Shown here in pieces: positions 1 through 13,842 of a DNA stretch of 64,000 nucleotides. A program made the translations under genes and the position numbers. This stretch comes from Pyrrhoderma lamaoense (lineage: Eukaryota; Basidiomycota; Agaricomycetes; Hymenochaetales; Hymenochaetaceae). The stretch covers positions 1-64,000 of the forward strand of contig NBAZ01000022.1 of NCBI GenBank assembly GCA_002794735.1. The letters are read 5' to 3'. The notes beneath the pieces were generated by a model. The model saw only the letters and a list, made by a program, of their open reading frames with translations, searched no databases and was not told where the DNA came from. Position 1 is the stretch's first letter; the number at the start of each line of letters is the position of its first letter.

Positions 1-531
1 CAAAAGTAATATCTGGAATTAAAACTATCTTTGCAACCTGATATAGCTTCAAACAATTCTTGCAATGTCGAATCAAGACAAGGCTTACGTTCAAAAAATG
101 CCAAGAGCGAGACTATGGATACGAAGCAGATTGTTCGTTCTCATTCATGTTACGTGCTAATTAGTAAGCCGCTGACTCTTATCTTGAAAGCATGAAATCA
201 CAAGCGAATACCTGCACCGGTCAGTCGCTTCAACACGACCTTCTGTTCTCCTGAAGAACGGTATAGACTACATAGAATGTAAGTTATATATATTATCACA
301 AGAAATCAACTTTCATTCACAGTTGATATCTTTTAGATATCAAGCCTTCGTTTCCGGTAGAAGTGGAGAGATGCCTGTTCCATCAGAAGATGATAGTGTT
401 GGGACTAGAGTTACCTTGATGTAAACCATTCTCGGACATAACAATTTCTATAAGAAGGTAGTTGTGGATGTTATAATACATTAGCATGGATGTTTACTAT
501 AAGGGGCTCGTGTACCACTAGAGAGGGAGAA
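1..531. other. gene-free left edge
   Basis: Only short open frames without recognisable similarity or splice logic are visible. The stretch is AT-rich and lies downstream of the 3' end of the TPR/F-box gene on the minus strand. I see nothing else in it. Confidence 0.4.
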
Positions 532-2291
532 TCATCTACGCCATTTCTCCTTCTTCAGGCGAAAGTTGAATGTAGGAACCCTGTCGCGTAACCAAGTTAT
601 AGTATCAGATTCAATCAAGGGACAATCATCAAGGACAAGAGTAAGAATGGGGAGAGGTGAGTCTGAAGAATCCCGGGGTGGTTCTTCGTTTGGATTCTGA
701 GTGGGAGATGTGCCTTTACGATTTGAATGAGTGCTTTTCTTTGTAGGCGCGGGCAATTTATGAGGTATAAATGTTGTAGTCGCGGATTGCATATTTCTTG
801 AGAGGGAGAGGATATTGCCTCGAGAATATCATTCTCCGTACCATTGACAGGCCTAATTGAAGATAATTTAAGGTGCCTAAGAGAAGTGCACGAACGAATG
901 AAGTTGCTGAGCACATGACAATCAAAAGTACTTCTTTCAACGCTGAGCTGTGTAAATTCGGGAAGATTTTGAGTTGCTAGATACTCAAAATCAGAAGGTG
1001 TTGCTTTACGTAAGCTAAGTACAGCAAGCTGCGGAAAGTGTAGATGGGAGAGTAATACTCCTGCCAACTCAGCTGAGTCAATTTCGAGATGCCTGAGAAA
1101 GTTGAGTTCCACTTTCTCAGGTAACTCTGGCTGATCGTCTAAATTTCCCGGGAAGTTTTGACTATCAGCAAGCCTTAACTGTTCGATGTAAGGATTTCTC
1201 TGGAGATAGTCTAAAATAGGGCCGGGAGTCTGAACACCTTCGAGCCTTAGGGTTGTAAGAGACGTCAAGGACGAGATATTACTCCATGGTATAGTCGCTA
1301 TCTGTGTAGAAAGTGCGAATGACTTCAACCTCGTTACGTCAAGAGAGCCTAACGGTTTCCAGAAGTCTGCATTCCGGGGGGCATATCGCGCCACGGCAAG
1401 TTCTAGGCTCTCCAGTCGAAGCTGTTGGTATGCACCTGGAGGTAGGATATGGCTTATATCTATTTGACCATGGGAATAATGTACCTTGAGTACTTTCAGT
1501 AAGGACCAAAACTTGTCAGGAGCATCTTGAAACAGTTTTCCCAGACTATCGGGGTCTACATAGTCTTTAATGTTTAGCTCAAATATAACTCCACGCGAGC
1601 GCTCTAGCCATGTTTTCACCTTCTTTTGTTTCGTTCGGGGTGTTATGGTAAGTTGTCTCCAAAATTCAGGGGAGTTATGGAGAGCGTATCTCCAATGCTT
1701 GCACACCAGAGTCAGTATAAGCATTTTGGGATTACTCTCCCCAAATACTAGCTTAACTATCTCGTTAAGGATTTCGACAGGAAGTTTAAAGATAGGCGGT
1801 GGTTCAAGTGCCTTTGTGGCTCGACGCTTGAGATTCTCAAGCTCATCGTGACGTCTTGTATCTGATGGCGGAAGACGTTCAGAGGCCAGTGCTATCATCT
1901 TAAGCGAAGATTCTGGTTTATTAATTTCAAGGAACAAGCGAGCTGCGCGATAATATCCCTAATATCCACAGTGAATAATATACAAATTAAAACTTTTAAT
2001 AGTGTTACCTGCCAAGAATCGGGTGCTACATCAATAGCTTTCTTTGAGTCACCAAGTGCCTTGAGTGGTTCCCCTAGTTTTTCATATACAGCAGCTCTAG
2101 AATCATACAATGTTTTGTCATTGTTAACAGTTTTTATAGCCTGTGGTAAGGTTGATAAGCTTAAACGTCAATTTTGATTAATTAATTAATGTTTATTGGC
2201 ATGTTACCTCAGTAAACATTTCTAGAGCTTTTTTGTATTCCGAATTCTTGAAATATTCAATGCCTCGTTTGAAGAAGTCTCTCCCAGTCAT
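532..2291 (-). CDS. TPR / F-box / LRR protein, Dia2/Pof3-like SCF substrate adaptor
   Basis: The start at 2291 opens a TPR-like exon (MTGRDFFKRGIEYFKNSEY...). After an intron follows a second TPR exon (LYDSRAAVYEKLGEP) near 2110-2010, then after another intron the main exon from about 1960. That exon carries an F-box (PPIFKLPVEILNEIVKLVF, then LVCKHWRYAL) followed by roughly 300 residues of leucine-rich repeats. The order TPR, F-box, LRR is that of yeast Dia2 and fission yeast Pof3, the SCF ubiquitin-ligase adaptors acting in replisome disassembly and genome stability; assignment to that orthologue group is inference. The last LRR (LVLDDCPLIESDTITWLRDR) is in a different frame from the main exon and no good intron joins them. 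One missing base between about 615 and 792 would explain it. The F-box/LRR assignment is firm; the C-terminus is uncertain. Confidence 0.75.
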
Positions 2292-3333
2292 GATGCAGGT
2301 TAGGTTTGAAGCTGAATATGGATAAGCGACGCTTCGAAATTCAACGTCACGATGAACGTGATTTGAATGAGCGCGTATCGCGTATCCTGTGCAAAATTCT
2401 TGTTACGTCACCATAAATGTATTCTCAAATTCATGAAAGAAGCCACGGTCTTAGAACACACCATTCCCGGTCTTACGAATACGAATAAGAAAATCTCTTT
2501 TTGGACCGTACCATATCACTCCGTGTTGTATCTTTATATTTTAGAAAGTCAATGTCAACCTAATGATTACAGCCTGGTATCTCTCGATGACACAGACAAC
2601 CAAAACAACGACAGTGATATCTAACGATATCGCATTATTCTGGGGACATGGTACTAAGTCTGAAATAGATCTGAATTCCATGTTACTGTGCTCCTGGTCT
2701 GTCTTTAAACTTACTTCAACTAGAATCAATACCCAGTATGTGCAACCCTTCGGCAAGGAAGAACAAGAGTCTGAGTCGATAGTGAACTGCCTGAATTACG
2801 ATTAACATCTTCTATTACTGTATTTTTCGTGGGAGATAGTTTTCCCATCATGTGTTAAAATATAAATCTAACACTGTAACAGTTGCTTCCTAATCACTCT
2901 CTTCTTGCGTTTTTATGTATTTATGCCTCATCTTTCTATATGATAGTCTTACTTTAGAAATAAATACAGATATGGCAATAATACTAAGCCACTCGCGATG
3001 ATTTACTTGTGAAAGGACCTGTATTGGCCTGTTGCCTAACTTAGTGATATTCATTACATTGAATATTGGTCTTCATGTTCGAAGTGATAGATTGAGGTAT
3101 ATCTCGTAGATATACTCAAAGCGCAGTACTTGAACAGTAAATCTATGTATTCACCGTCTAAAGAATTATTGCTAAAATTCAATTAGATGAGAACAAGATC
3201 AGTTTACGTCATCAGACGCAGGACACCGCAATGCAGCGACTCCTGTGTAGACCGTATCACATGTACAGCCTCGCGCAGCGCGCTGTTCTCGTTAAATAGC
3301 AACAATTTTTATAAATTTTGATTCCTCATTATC
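2292..3333. other. intergenic region between TPR/F-box gene and chitin synthase
   Basis: The two flanking genes diverge from this 1.0-kb region, so it should hold both promoters. Open frames up to about 85 codons exist on both strands around 2370-2800 but overlap each other and resemble nothing. A short TTAATTAATTAA run lies just before it, at about 2176. No clear TATA box was identified. Confidence 0.4.
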
Positions 3334-6300
3334 ATGTCGTATTATCCAGAGGCAAGTGTGCGTTGAGTCTAATATGTGAATTGAATAACTAAACCTTACA
3401 TGTAGGCAGACGAAGCGCAAAGAGGACATCAGCAACAGCAGTATGGCTATGCGCCCTACGGAGGGCCACAATACCAACATGAAGTTTCCCATCCACAACT
3501 CACCGCGACACCCAATCCTTATGAAAATGCACCTTATGGCCAATCTCAACTCCCGGATCCATTTGCGACACCCAATGTCCAAAGTCATCCAACAGGTTAT
3601 CCATTAAGTCCTCCGCCAATTGTCCACAGTCCACCTCCGCCCATAGATCCATACAATCCTTACCATTCCCCACCAATTCAAAACAACTATCTTGGTCATG
3701 ACCAATCTGCAATTCCAATGCGGCCTGTCAGCTCTCATTTCTCCGCCTACGACGCCCCAGATCCACAGGATAATGACGATTTAGGGGACATTCCACTCTT
3801 GAGACGCGATTCCGGATCACAGAAGCCACTATCATTCCCCGGGGATTTACTGAATCAATTGAGGGGGATGAAGACGAAGACACTAACATCCGTTACGGGA
3901 GGATACCACAGCGCGTTCCCCGGAGGTATAAAACAATGAAAAGAATCGAGCTTTTCCATGGAAATCTGGTTATCGATACACCTGTACCACAGAAGTTGCT
4001 AAGCAGGTGCGCCCTGAAGAACGAACGTGAATTCACACATATGCGATACTCCGCAGCAACGTGTGATCCTAATGACTTTATGTCGGAGGGTTTCACCTTA
4101 CGACAGATGATGTACGAACCCGCACGACGTACAGAACTATTTATTGTGATGACTATGTACAACGAGGATGACGAACTGTTCTGCAGGACTATGCATGGTG
4201 TGATGAAAAATATAGCGCATCTATGTACGCGTAATCGGTCTAGAACCTGGGGAAATGACGGGTGGAAGAAGGTCGTTGTATGCATTGTGAGCGATGGAAG
4301 AAAGAAGATTCATCAGCGAACTTTATCGGTCATTGCTGCGCTGGGTGCATATCAAGATGGTGTTGCTAAGAACGTTGTCAATAAGAAACCAGTTACTGCT
4401 CATATTTACGAGTATACTACCCAAATATCCGTCACTCCTAGCAAAAAGATTGAGGGTGCAGAGAAGGGAATCGTGCCTGTCCAGTTAATTTTCTGCTTGA
4501 AGGAGAAGAATCAGAAGAAAATCAACTCTCACCGTTGGTTCTTCAATGCCTTCGGCCCAATACTGCTTCCGAATGTTTGTGTCCTGCTTGATGTTGGTAC
4601 CCAACCAGGACCGACCTCGATCTATCATCTCTGGAAGGCATTCGATATCAACTCAAATGTCGGTGGCGCCTGTGGAGAGATTGTGGCATTGAAGGGGAAG
4701 TGGGGTCTCAATCTTCTTAATCCTCTTGTTGCTGCGCAGAATTTCGAATACAAGATTTCAAACATCCTAGACAAGCCACTTGAATCCGTTTTTGGATACA
4801 TCACAGTATTACCCGGTGCTTTCAGTGCATATCGATATATCGCTTTACAGAATGACGAGAAAGGCGAAGGTCCGCTGCAGAAGTATTTCCTTGGAGAGAC
4901 CTTGGTATGTTCAAACTTTTCATCTGTAGCTCGTAAAACTAGTTCCTGAATGTGGATATAGCATGGTGGTGATGCAGATGTATTTACATCGAACATGTAC
5001 CTAGCTGAAGATCGTATTCTTTGTTGGGAACTCGTCTCGAAACGAGGTGGCTCATGGATTCTTCACTATGTGAAGTCGGCTTATGCTATCACTGACGTAC
5101 CCGACCAAGTGCCAGAATTAATTTCCCAGCGCCGTCGTTGGTTAAATGGGTCGTTCTTTGCTGCTATCCACTCAACTTTCAAATTCCACTATATATACCG
5201 ATCTAGTCATACAGTGCTACGCAAGTTCTGGATACATGTGGAGCTTATCTATCAAGTCTTCAATCTCATATTCTCGTGGTTTTCCCTCGTACGTATCTGT
5301 GTTATCTCCCCATTAAAGTACAAGATTAGCTTACCTGGTTTTTCATTGAAGGGAAATTACTATATAGCGTTCATCATTCTGAGTCAGTCTTTGGAAGATG
5401 ATGAACTTGGTATCACGAAAGGAATCCATATCGTGAATTTAATTCTTAATTATTTCTACGTTGGGCTTCTTGTTATGTGTTTCATTCTCGCTCTTGGTAA
5501 CAGACCTCAAGGATCAAAGCGAGCCTATACCTTTGCCTTTATCGGATTTGCTGTCGTCACTATATACATGACTGTAAGCTTTGTCAATTCAAAATGGAAC
5601 CTATCATTATTAATAACATTTCTACAGGTTGCTGCCTTCCTACTCGCATACCTAGGAATAAAAAACGTTATTGATAGCAGCTCCGCGAGCTTCTCAGATC
5701 TTGCCTCAAGCTCCGTGTTCCGCGATATAGTTATCTCTTTACTTGCTACACTAGGTCTATACTTGATCTCGTCCTTATTGTTTGTACGTGACAATATAAT
5801 GATGTTCAAGTTTGAGGCTTTGTTGATAAAACTTTTTAATACGATCTAGTTCGAGCCTTGGCACATGTTTACCAGTTTTATCCAGTATCTCCTGATGGCA
5901 CCATCTTACATCGCAGTCTTGAACGTATACGCTGTAAGTTTGCCCTTTATACGCTCGATCGACCTCATCCACTCATTTTTGACAAAAACTATACTCTCTT
6001 AGTTTGCCAACGTCCAGTGAGTTATAGTTACCGTATAGACATACTACAATAACTTGGTACCTAACACATATCATGCAGTGACATTTCTTGGGGTACAAAA
6101 GGTGACAACAAAGTCAGTACCGATTTGGGTGTCGTCAAAACAGATACAAAGACCAATGAAGTCGAGGTTGACGCCCCGACGGATACGGCTGATATCGACG
6201 CGGGATATGAACGTGCCCTTGAGGTCTTACATACCAAACCCGTGGAAGAACCTCCGAAGCCCGATTTAGAACAGAAGAATAAGGATTATTATTCCTCGTT

Positions 6301-6680
6301 TAGAACAAGGTACTGTTATATATATGATAATATTTATCAAAATGTTGCCAGATATTGACCAAGGCGACTAGGGTGCTACTCTTTTGGACATTATCCAATG
6401 GTCTTCTTGCCGCTATTGTTGTGTACGTCCATATATTAACTAGTCATTACATTTGTAGCTGATAAATATGCATTCAACTGTAGCTCGGCAACTGACACGA
6501 GCAACTCAAGCACAGCTGTAAGCGGATACATGGCTTTCATTCTATTTTCTGTTGCGGGTCTAGCTTGTAAGTTACTTACTCTTATATTTGCTTGCGCCTC
6601 GTTCTGATGTTCGTCATCTAGTTGTCCGTTTTTGTGGTGCCGTGACGTACTTAGCTATCCGTATGTTCGCCGGCGAATAG
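3334..6680 (+). CDS. chitin synthase (division 1, class I-III type)
   Basis: A membrane GT2 glycosyltransferase that polymerises UDP-GlcNAc into cell-wall chitin. The start is ATG 3334 (MSYYPEA), followed by a ~55-bp intron and a Pro/Gln/Tyr-rich cytosolic N-terminus. The chitin synthase N-terminal block follows ([31 protein letters not shown]), then the catalytic core ([57 protein letters not shown]) and the signature [12 protein letters not shown], then several membrane segments. Further introns lie near 4900-4960, 5288-5350, 5573-5627, 5785-5848 and 5932-6016, and the C-terminus ends in FAGE. The residue pattern best matches class III/class I enzymes. The N-terminal exon and the core are out of frame at CCCCGGGG (3837-3844); one extra G restores a continuous protein. 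I read that as an assembly error in a functional gene, because everything downstream is conserved. Confidence 0.93.
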
Positions 6681-8110
6681 TTAAAGTAGGACAAACACTT
6701 GCCACCATATATAAGAAAGCAATAACCACCGTCCGTAGACATGTACCCATATGTGATATCGTCATGAAAATCCCATCACGTACCTTTCCTTTTCCTCAGC
6801 ATTGCAATTTCTTGTTTTCTTGTTTTCAAGTCTTTTTATTGTTTATGAGAACGATATTTATACCTTTTTTTTAGCTTTCCTCACGTCTTACTCTTCATAA
6901 AGCTTTCCACGATCAAATACAATATGTACTTCATTACGACATTTTTAGGGCTAGGGCTTAAGATATTGATGAATCAAGTAGTAAGTGTGAAGAGGGATAA
7001 TGGCTTGTTACTACAGAGGCCACTAAATCATGCTGCATGATATAAAACTTTACAGGTATCCTTTATGAGTATTTTCATTGCCAAGATTAATTTATACAAG
7101 GTAGGGTATGAAAATTGTTTCTAGAGTCCGAGATATCATCATCCAAGTTTTTGTTAGGTTAACCGAAATACAAATGCCTTCCAAAAGGAGGGATCGACGG
7201 AGAGTGCTCGGTTATGATGCATTTGTATTGCTTGTACTCCTGTGCATCCTTGATGGAAAGGCTTGGCGCTTCTCAAGGATATGCGAAGTGCATAGAAGTC
7301 GATTGAACGTAAGGTTAGAGTCTCCGAGAATGTCCCTTGGTAATACACACGAAAATTAAGATGGACCTCGGTGGTATGGAAGATGGTGACAATGACGTAG
7401 ACCGGGGAGAAAGTAGCGGGATGGGCTTATCTATTTCATGTGATAGATATGGATTCTTCCTCAAAAATCTAACGTTTGTGTTTTCATATTCACTCTGAAA
7501 TTTTTACCATCTCTTTCTTTGTTCAGGATCTCAACGGAATCTATTTCTTCATATCGAACCTTGGATCTGGTTTACTCCTAGAGGAAACTCTTATAAGAGA
7601 TTCAAGTTGGATGTTTTGTTGTAACGTAAGACCTTGTATATGAAGTATACTCATCTGAATTTAAAGAGATAATCAGGGTGCAATTCGGCCTCGTAAGTAG
7701 GGAGCGGCTAGTTGTGAATCCGGAAACCTTTGTAAATTCATTGATTGTTATAAGCGACTGGGAGATGAGTCGAATATTCGGACTTCATCGTTGTACCCTG
7801 TTTCTTGCTCTGACTTGTATCTTTTATCCCGAATCTCTTGGAATACCATAGACTGTCGATACAATCTGCTTGTACGCGCATACGGAGTATTAACGTCTCG
7901 AAAGTACAGGGTGATTCAACGTAAAAAAAAGGGGGAAAGGAAAGGCATACTTGTAAACAACGAGCTCAGTCGCACTCGTACTCGTCGTGCCGGTAGCACC
8001 TTCAGGGATTTCTCGACTATCAACTAGCTAGTGCTCTCGGTTCGGGAACTACTTTTTTCATAAGTATCAAGTGATACAGTGGCCCTTTCCCTCCCCTCTA
8101 GTCAATATAG
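6681..8110. other. gene-free stretch
   Basis: No conserved coding sequence is visible in 1.4 kb. Open frames of 60-85 codons at about 7108-7359 (both strands) and 7791-8027 have no recognisable domain and no consistent splice context. The first part, to about 6900, is T/C-rich and probably the 3' UTR and terminator region of chitin synthase. The last part should carry the promoter of the F-box-like gene. Confidence 0.4.
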
Positions 8111-9677
8111 ATGGCACTGGTCAGAAACACGGATGCAGTAGCTCGATGCGTAACCAATCCATATATCCTTTCAGAAGTTTTTTCTCATATTTTCCACGAG
8201 AAAGATCTATGTGCTGCCTCGCAGTGTAATAAACTTTGGAACGACACACTTGTTCCATGCTTGATGTATAACCCTGTGATCTCTATTTCCAAAGCGGGAT
8301 CCTTCCTTGAGTACCTCGAATCAAACCAGAACGCAGCACACTATTGTCAGTCCCTTGGAGTAAGTAAGGTGCCAAAAAGAATGTCTAGATTTACTAAGTC
8401 TATTTGATAGCTTTACAGCGATGAAGACGAAACGAATGGATACGAAGAAAGTGAATGCGAAGAATATTTCATGAACGTCGCCGAGGTCTTGAATAAAATC
8501 AGTAGCAATAACGGCCTTGAAATTCTCAACTACAGAGGCCCAGAAAGGCCATTTCCTGACTCAATATTCTTAATTATACAAGAAAAGATAGCTCCCACAC
8601 TTGAGGGCTTGTATGTGAACCTGCATAGGATGAATCTTGTATGCCTTCACCCTAAAATTAGCAAATTATTTTGTCTAACTAAATTTGTAGTCCAACATCT
8701 TGAACTGCAAATTCACTCATCTCACGTGTCTTCATCTATATCTCGACTCAACAGCGACCGATCATGACGACCTTCCCGGGTTTAATCCTGGTGCTGCGCT
8801 TATAAGCTTCTTGAACCAGCATCTTGCTCTACAAGTCCTACGTCTCTCTCTCCCAGACGATTTTACGGACTTGGATTTCTCTTCTATCACCTTATCCGAT
8901 CTCTACTCCTTCCTTCTTTACTCGGAAAACGGGAATATACAAGTCCGCACTTTTCTTCAGAAACATAGGCAACTGCGAAGGCTTGACTGTGAAATAGATA
9001 CCGACATCGAACCATTTGATGCTCAGGATTTGCCTAATATCCGGGCTCTTTCTGTCGATACGCGTAACATACATCAGTACATGAATATGTTACTCGCTAG
9101 TAACACAGTACGAGAAACACCTTTGATTTACCTCCAGATTAGACTTTTCTCGGAAGAGGCTGTCGGTTTCTTCTCTGATAGAGACTTTGGTATCATTGGA
9201 AGATCATTGCGTTGTCTAGAAATCATCTCTGATAATGAAACAATACATGTAAAAGAAGACTTGGGTACAATAAGCGAGATTTTCCCACAACTGAAAGAAG
9301 TTATCATACTTATTTATGACATCCTCAGTCCTGGTGTAAAAGCAAGAGATTATGCAAGTCACGGCTTATCAGAGTTTAAAGATGCGCTCGAGTCATTTGC
9401 GAATTACAAGTATTTGGAAGCTTTGTCATTCTCAAAACTCCTTGAATGTGATCCTTCAGAGATGCTCCTTCGGGACGTGCTGAAATCTACCCCCTTCCCG
9501 CAGAAACTAAAGTATATTAGTTGGAACTCAATGACGTTCCGCATAGGGAGGCTTGAAGATGATGTCTTCGTCGAAAGGATAGTACATCCGAGTATGACTC
9601 GTTGCGATCGTTGGATAGTTGACTGGACGCAAGAAGCAATTTTCGATCATATGAAAGAGGATTTCCACGAAAAATAA
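8111..9677 (+). CDS. F-box-like protein of unknown specificity
   Basis: Three exons. Exon 1 (ATG 8111) holds an F-box-like segment, NPYILSEVFSHIFHEKDLCA then SQCNKLWNDTLVPCLMYNPV, near residues 15-55. A ~52-bp intron starting GTAAGTAAGG at about 8359 follows, then an acidic linker (YSDEDETNGYEESECEEYF). A second ~50-bp intron (about 8640-8690) leads into the long last exon, which contains degenerate leucine-rich repeats (LTCLHLYLD, LQVLRLSLPDDF, LRRLDCEIDTD). This architecture, an N-terminal F-box followed by a ~400-residue irregular LRR region, is a very common, rapidly diversifying family in agaricomycetes, where the members presumably act as ubiquitin-ligase adaptors. The target is unknown. 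The exons join in frame and the stop is TAA at 9675. Confidence 0.7.
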
Positions 9678-10573
9678 CAAAATCAGGGAAATTCAATGAA
9701 TTCGGGTTTTCGAATTTGTTTCATACACTGATACCTCTTTTCAACTGTAGCCGTGACCGAGATGTGATATCAAGATAGTATATATGTTTAATATCCCTTT
9801 TTCTCTCCCCCCTCCCCAAATATCCCTGTGATCTTGGATTTGATCAAACTCCTGATGAATGTACCCCATTTTCCCTATTCTTCCTGAGTTTTTTGTTGTC
9901 CGTTAATCATACTATTATACAGCAAACAATTAAACTGCGCATTTATATTTCCACAGAAATAGGTGAAATTGAGATATAGGAAGAAATCGTTCTTTATTGC
10001 ATAGCATAGAACGACTTGAAAGCGAAGGAATGTAATTCTGATCCAAATTGGTTTATTCATATGAGTACAAAATGTAATTGAAACACTGATACTGAATGAG
10101 GTTCGGAAGTCCCAATATCAACATATGTTATTTGAATGTTAATATCTCGAATCGGGCTCTACACTTTTGTCTATCATATGTTATATTCTCATCATGTAAA
10201 AATTTTAGCTTGTAAAAGTAGGAAGTTAGTGTATTTTATCCAACAAGAAAGTTCTGAAATCTCATGAACCTAGGTATTTGGTATAGTGATTACTAGCATT
10301 TTTAGATCTCGAGTGATATCAGCCCTGTGAGTTTTAAAAAAAGGGTTCAAGTACCAATGTTGGTTTCACCTCGTCTTCATTTCCAAGTATGAAGTCTGAT
10401 AGCTAGCGCAGTAGGTCCATAGTACATGAACTAAGTGATATGTTGTTTAGAGGGGAAGAAATTTTCCTTACTCGGTATGCTTTTTCCCTTCCTGGTGCGA
10501 TGAAATGATATAACTATTTCTACATTTTACTTACTTTTGTATTCTTTACATGTAATACACTCTATAGTTATTT
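9678..10573. other. intergenic, convergent gene ends
   Basis: This is AT-rich sequence between the convergent 3' ends of the F-box-like gene and the TRP4 gene. It contains no ORF of note and should hold both terminators. Confidence 0.45.
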
Positions 10574-11961
10574 TTAGGAGGCTTTCGCCGCTGCGACCTG
10601 AGCTGCAGCTCGTTCCCCCTCTCTCTTGAACGTCTGCAATGCCTCCCAAGCCTTACCAGAGCTGATACTTTCACGAGCAAGCCTTACTCCATCCGCAAAG
10701 TCTGATGCAATCCCAGCGACTACGAGTAACGCAGACGCGTTCAACAACACAAAATCAAGTACTGCTCCCAAATTACCAGGTCCAGATGAATCCCCTTCAC
10801 TCCCACTACCAGTTAGCAACCTCTTAAAAGTCTCAGCATTCTCATTTGCCGTCCCACCCGCTACCTCACGTAACGGATGGATACCCAATCCAAATTGAGA
10901 AGGATTCAAAGTTTTCTCCTCAATCGTCCCATCCTCCTTTAACTCCCACGCGTATGTATCCCCTGCACACGAAATCTCGTCAAGCCCCTCCGCACCACAC
11001 ACGACCAACGCACGCTTCACACTACCCGAGTCTCTCAGACTCCTCGCGAAAGTCATTCCGAGTTCCTTTTCTGCGACACCTAGGACGAGTCCTGAGGGAT
11101 TGGCAGGGTTGATGAGTGGACCGAGGACATTGAACATTGTTCGGAAGGGGAGAGATTTACGGTGTGGGGCGAGAAGTGCCAGGGTTGGGTGGTAGTGTGG
11201 GGCAAGGATGAAAGTGAATGGGATACGAGCTATGTGCATTGGCGTGGATGCCGTTGGAGGTGTAAAGAGGCATCCGAGAGATTGAAGGAGGTCGGCGGAC
11301 CCGGAAGATGATGTTGAAGCTCGGCTTCCGTGCTAAAGAGGGATAGTTTAGGCGATGATTGTCTAGATTAGTACTAGTATTAAAATTATTATAGTACAAA
11401 CGATTTGTTAATGAAAAAGTATTAAACGTTGAGAAGCGCATATAGACAACCTATATCTACTGACAAAAATCTACGGAAAAAACGGCTACTTGAAAAATGA
11501 TGAAGCACGACTCTTGAACTCACCTTACAGACCCTCGCGCCAGCACCAGCAGCGACAACAGCAGCAGTCGTACTAACGTTGAATGTATTGTGTCCGTCTC
11601 CACCCGTACCAACAATATCAACTACAAAGTCCTCCGACCGAGCTTCAATATCAGCCTTAAGAGCCCGAGAGCGGAGGAACGAAGCGGCCGCAACGAGCAT
11701 CTCGGGTCGTCGATCAATACGGTAGACATGTAGCGCTGTGAGGAAAGCACCGATTTGGGTTGCAGGGATTTGAGATGTTGATGTTAACGCCAATGCTGTT
11801 CCTGCTGCATCTGATGAGCTAGCAGTGGAGGAAGGGGTGGAAGGAGTGAGAATGTGTTCAAGCGTGCTAGTTAGATCAGTAGTCGTGAAGTATTCAGGTG
11901 TGTTTACTAGTCTGGCGAGGAGAGGTTTGAAGGTTTCCGAGTTCAGGGTTGACATGTTCAC
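10574..11961 (-). CDS. TRP4: anthranilate phosphoribosyltransferase
   Basis: Catalyses the second step of tryptophan synthesis, anthranilate + PRPP to phosphoribosyl-anthranilate, in the cytosol. Two exons. Exon 1 starts at 11961 (MNMSTLNSETFKPLLARLV; the second Met two codons on is an alternative) and contains the glycine-rich PRPP-binding motif DIVGTGGDGHNTFNVSTTAA. The intron runs 11523..11334 (190 bp, GTGAGT...TTTAG). Exon 2 opens with HGSRASTSSSGSADLL, matching the conserved K-HG-R-SS-GSAD block, followed by the family motif FRTMFNVLGPLINPA. The product is about 400 residues, normal for fungal TRP4. It is a stand-alone enzyme, not fused to other Trp activities. No frameshift was seen. 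Confidence 0.95.
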
Positions 11962-13842
11962 TTAAGCGTTTTGCGAAGTGCAAAGAATCCTTCCTGGCCG
12001 TAGTTCAAGAGGTACCTCGGGTATCTATGATTTTACTAGAGTGTATACAGATACGAGTTCGGTGCTCTAAGGTATATAAATATACAAGAGGGGAGGCGGT
12101 GGTAGAGAGGGGAGTGAGAAGGAAGGAAGAGAAGTCGGAGGATCGGATGATGACTTGTCCCCGCGCGCCGTCAAAACGAGGTCCAGTGATCCCGCTCCCC
12201 GTAGAGCCTCATCTCTCACCACCCCTCTTACATCGGACCAGTTCTAAGATATAGCAATTATGGAAGCCATGACTATGGTGATATATTTTTTCTTCCCTTT
12301 AAAATTTTTCTTAACAAACGTACATTGATAAGCCATGCAGGTATCTACCGACAATGCTTCAGTAAAAGTTTCACCCGGTTCCACACTCAGGAAAATACTA
12401 CTGGAACACTAGTTTAACCACTCAGGTTAAACTTATATGATGAATGTCCAACCAATTCCTTTGAGATTCGGAGTCACAGTACAATTTCAAGATGAAACGA
12501 GATCCAGGACCTTTCCCGGAGCTATTATCACTTCCCTGCGTTCTGATAGGTGATCAAAGATGAAACAACACTTTTAGTGATTTGGTACTATGAGATGTGA
12601 TTCAGGATGGATAAATTCTACTATCGGTCTATATATGAACTCGTGTACTCGTGTTATTATGCATATACACAAGCCAAGAGGCTCTGCACTGAAAAGAGAT
12701 AAAATTATCGTCTGAATATCAACCATGACCACTGGCCCAAATCACTTCCGTAAGTGCAGGCCGTAGTTTGTACGAGAACGCGATATTTTCAGGAATAGAA
12801 TAGTCGCAGGAAAAGAGAAGTAGTTATAGGATGCAGTTCACTTGAGAATCAAATGGGATGATTATGCTTTTACCTTCAATAAACCTATCATGTCGCCCTG
12901 ATTACTCACCTATTCTAGACTAGCACACATGCGTGATCAATAGTAAGTCTGCCACAAGTAGTATATGATGCTTGTGTGAGGGTTTGCACATTTCTGATTC
13001 TAAAGTGTGTGAACCCTCAAAAGTCTCTATCAGTATCAAATGACGTCCAGGAGATACCGTAAATGCATGTCAATGTATGTCTTTAAGGAACATACCTCTT
13101 AGATGTGTATAAATTGTCAATTTCTTAGAGAAAGCTGGTATAACAACAACCACGACCACGTCAAGGGGGCGACTGTGGTACACGATAATTATCAACCTGT
13201 AAAAGTGCTATTCTACAATATTCTCATTGATACAAGATGCTCAGGAGTTGCATATGTGAATGGTAAAGATTATTATATTACGTCATCATATTGGAGTAAG
13301 TTAGTGTTAGTGAGTTAAGTATAGTCTTGATTGCTCTCACCGCCCACAAGATGCTAATCTCAAGCCTTTCTCATAACCACAACCACCACATCGGACGTCA
13401 CTTCGATACATGTAAGCCCGACCTATCTTAATCTGCGCTTTACGAATAAAATTTGATTTTCATTCTGAATCATCCGATGCTCTCTCGTTCCGTTTTGAAC
13501 TTACAACGCGTGTCGCGCCGACGTCCGGAACTGTGTTACAGTATCTCAAGCAATCGACACACTTTTTTCCCTGAATTTCTTGAGAATCTCTTTGGTATAT
13601 AAGGCACCGAAAATACTCTGCCTTAACTTCGCTTCCGCGAAAGACTAATCTGTAGCATCGAAGAGGATAAACCTCTTTCACTTGACGGCTAAAAACAAGT
13701 TTCTTTCTTAATTACAGGTGAGCAGGAAAGAAAGTTTGTGCGCATGTATCGCCTTTTTAAAACACATAGACTAATTAATGATGCACTAAATGCCATAAAA
13801 TAAACAGAAGCAACTCTCGGTCGAAAAAGTAGCATATCGATA
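11962..13842. other. intergenic between TRP4 and HEM13
   Basis: A divergent 1.9-kb region. A G-rich purine stretch sits at about 12090-12160, within 200 bp of the TRP4 start, and probably belongs to its promoter. A 101-codon open frame at 11949-12254 overlaps this and has no similarity, so it is not called. Other small frames (13103-13318, 13460-13901) are likewise unsupported. Confidence 0.4.

Noticed and set aside
2366..2805. Several overlapping ORFs in the TPR/F-box to chitin synthase interval
   Set aside because: They overlap on both strands and have neither recognisable domains nor supporting splice structure.
11949..12254. 101-codon plus-strand frame upstream of TRP4
   Set aside because: It overlaps the TRP4 start, is Arg/Lys-rich because of a purine-rich promoter tract, and has no similarity.
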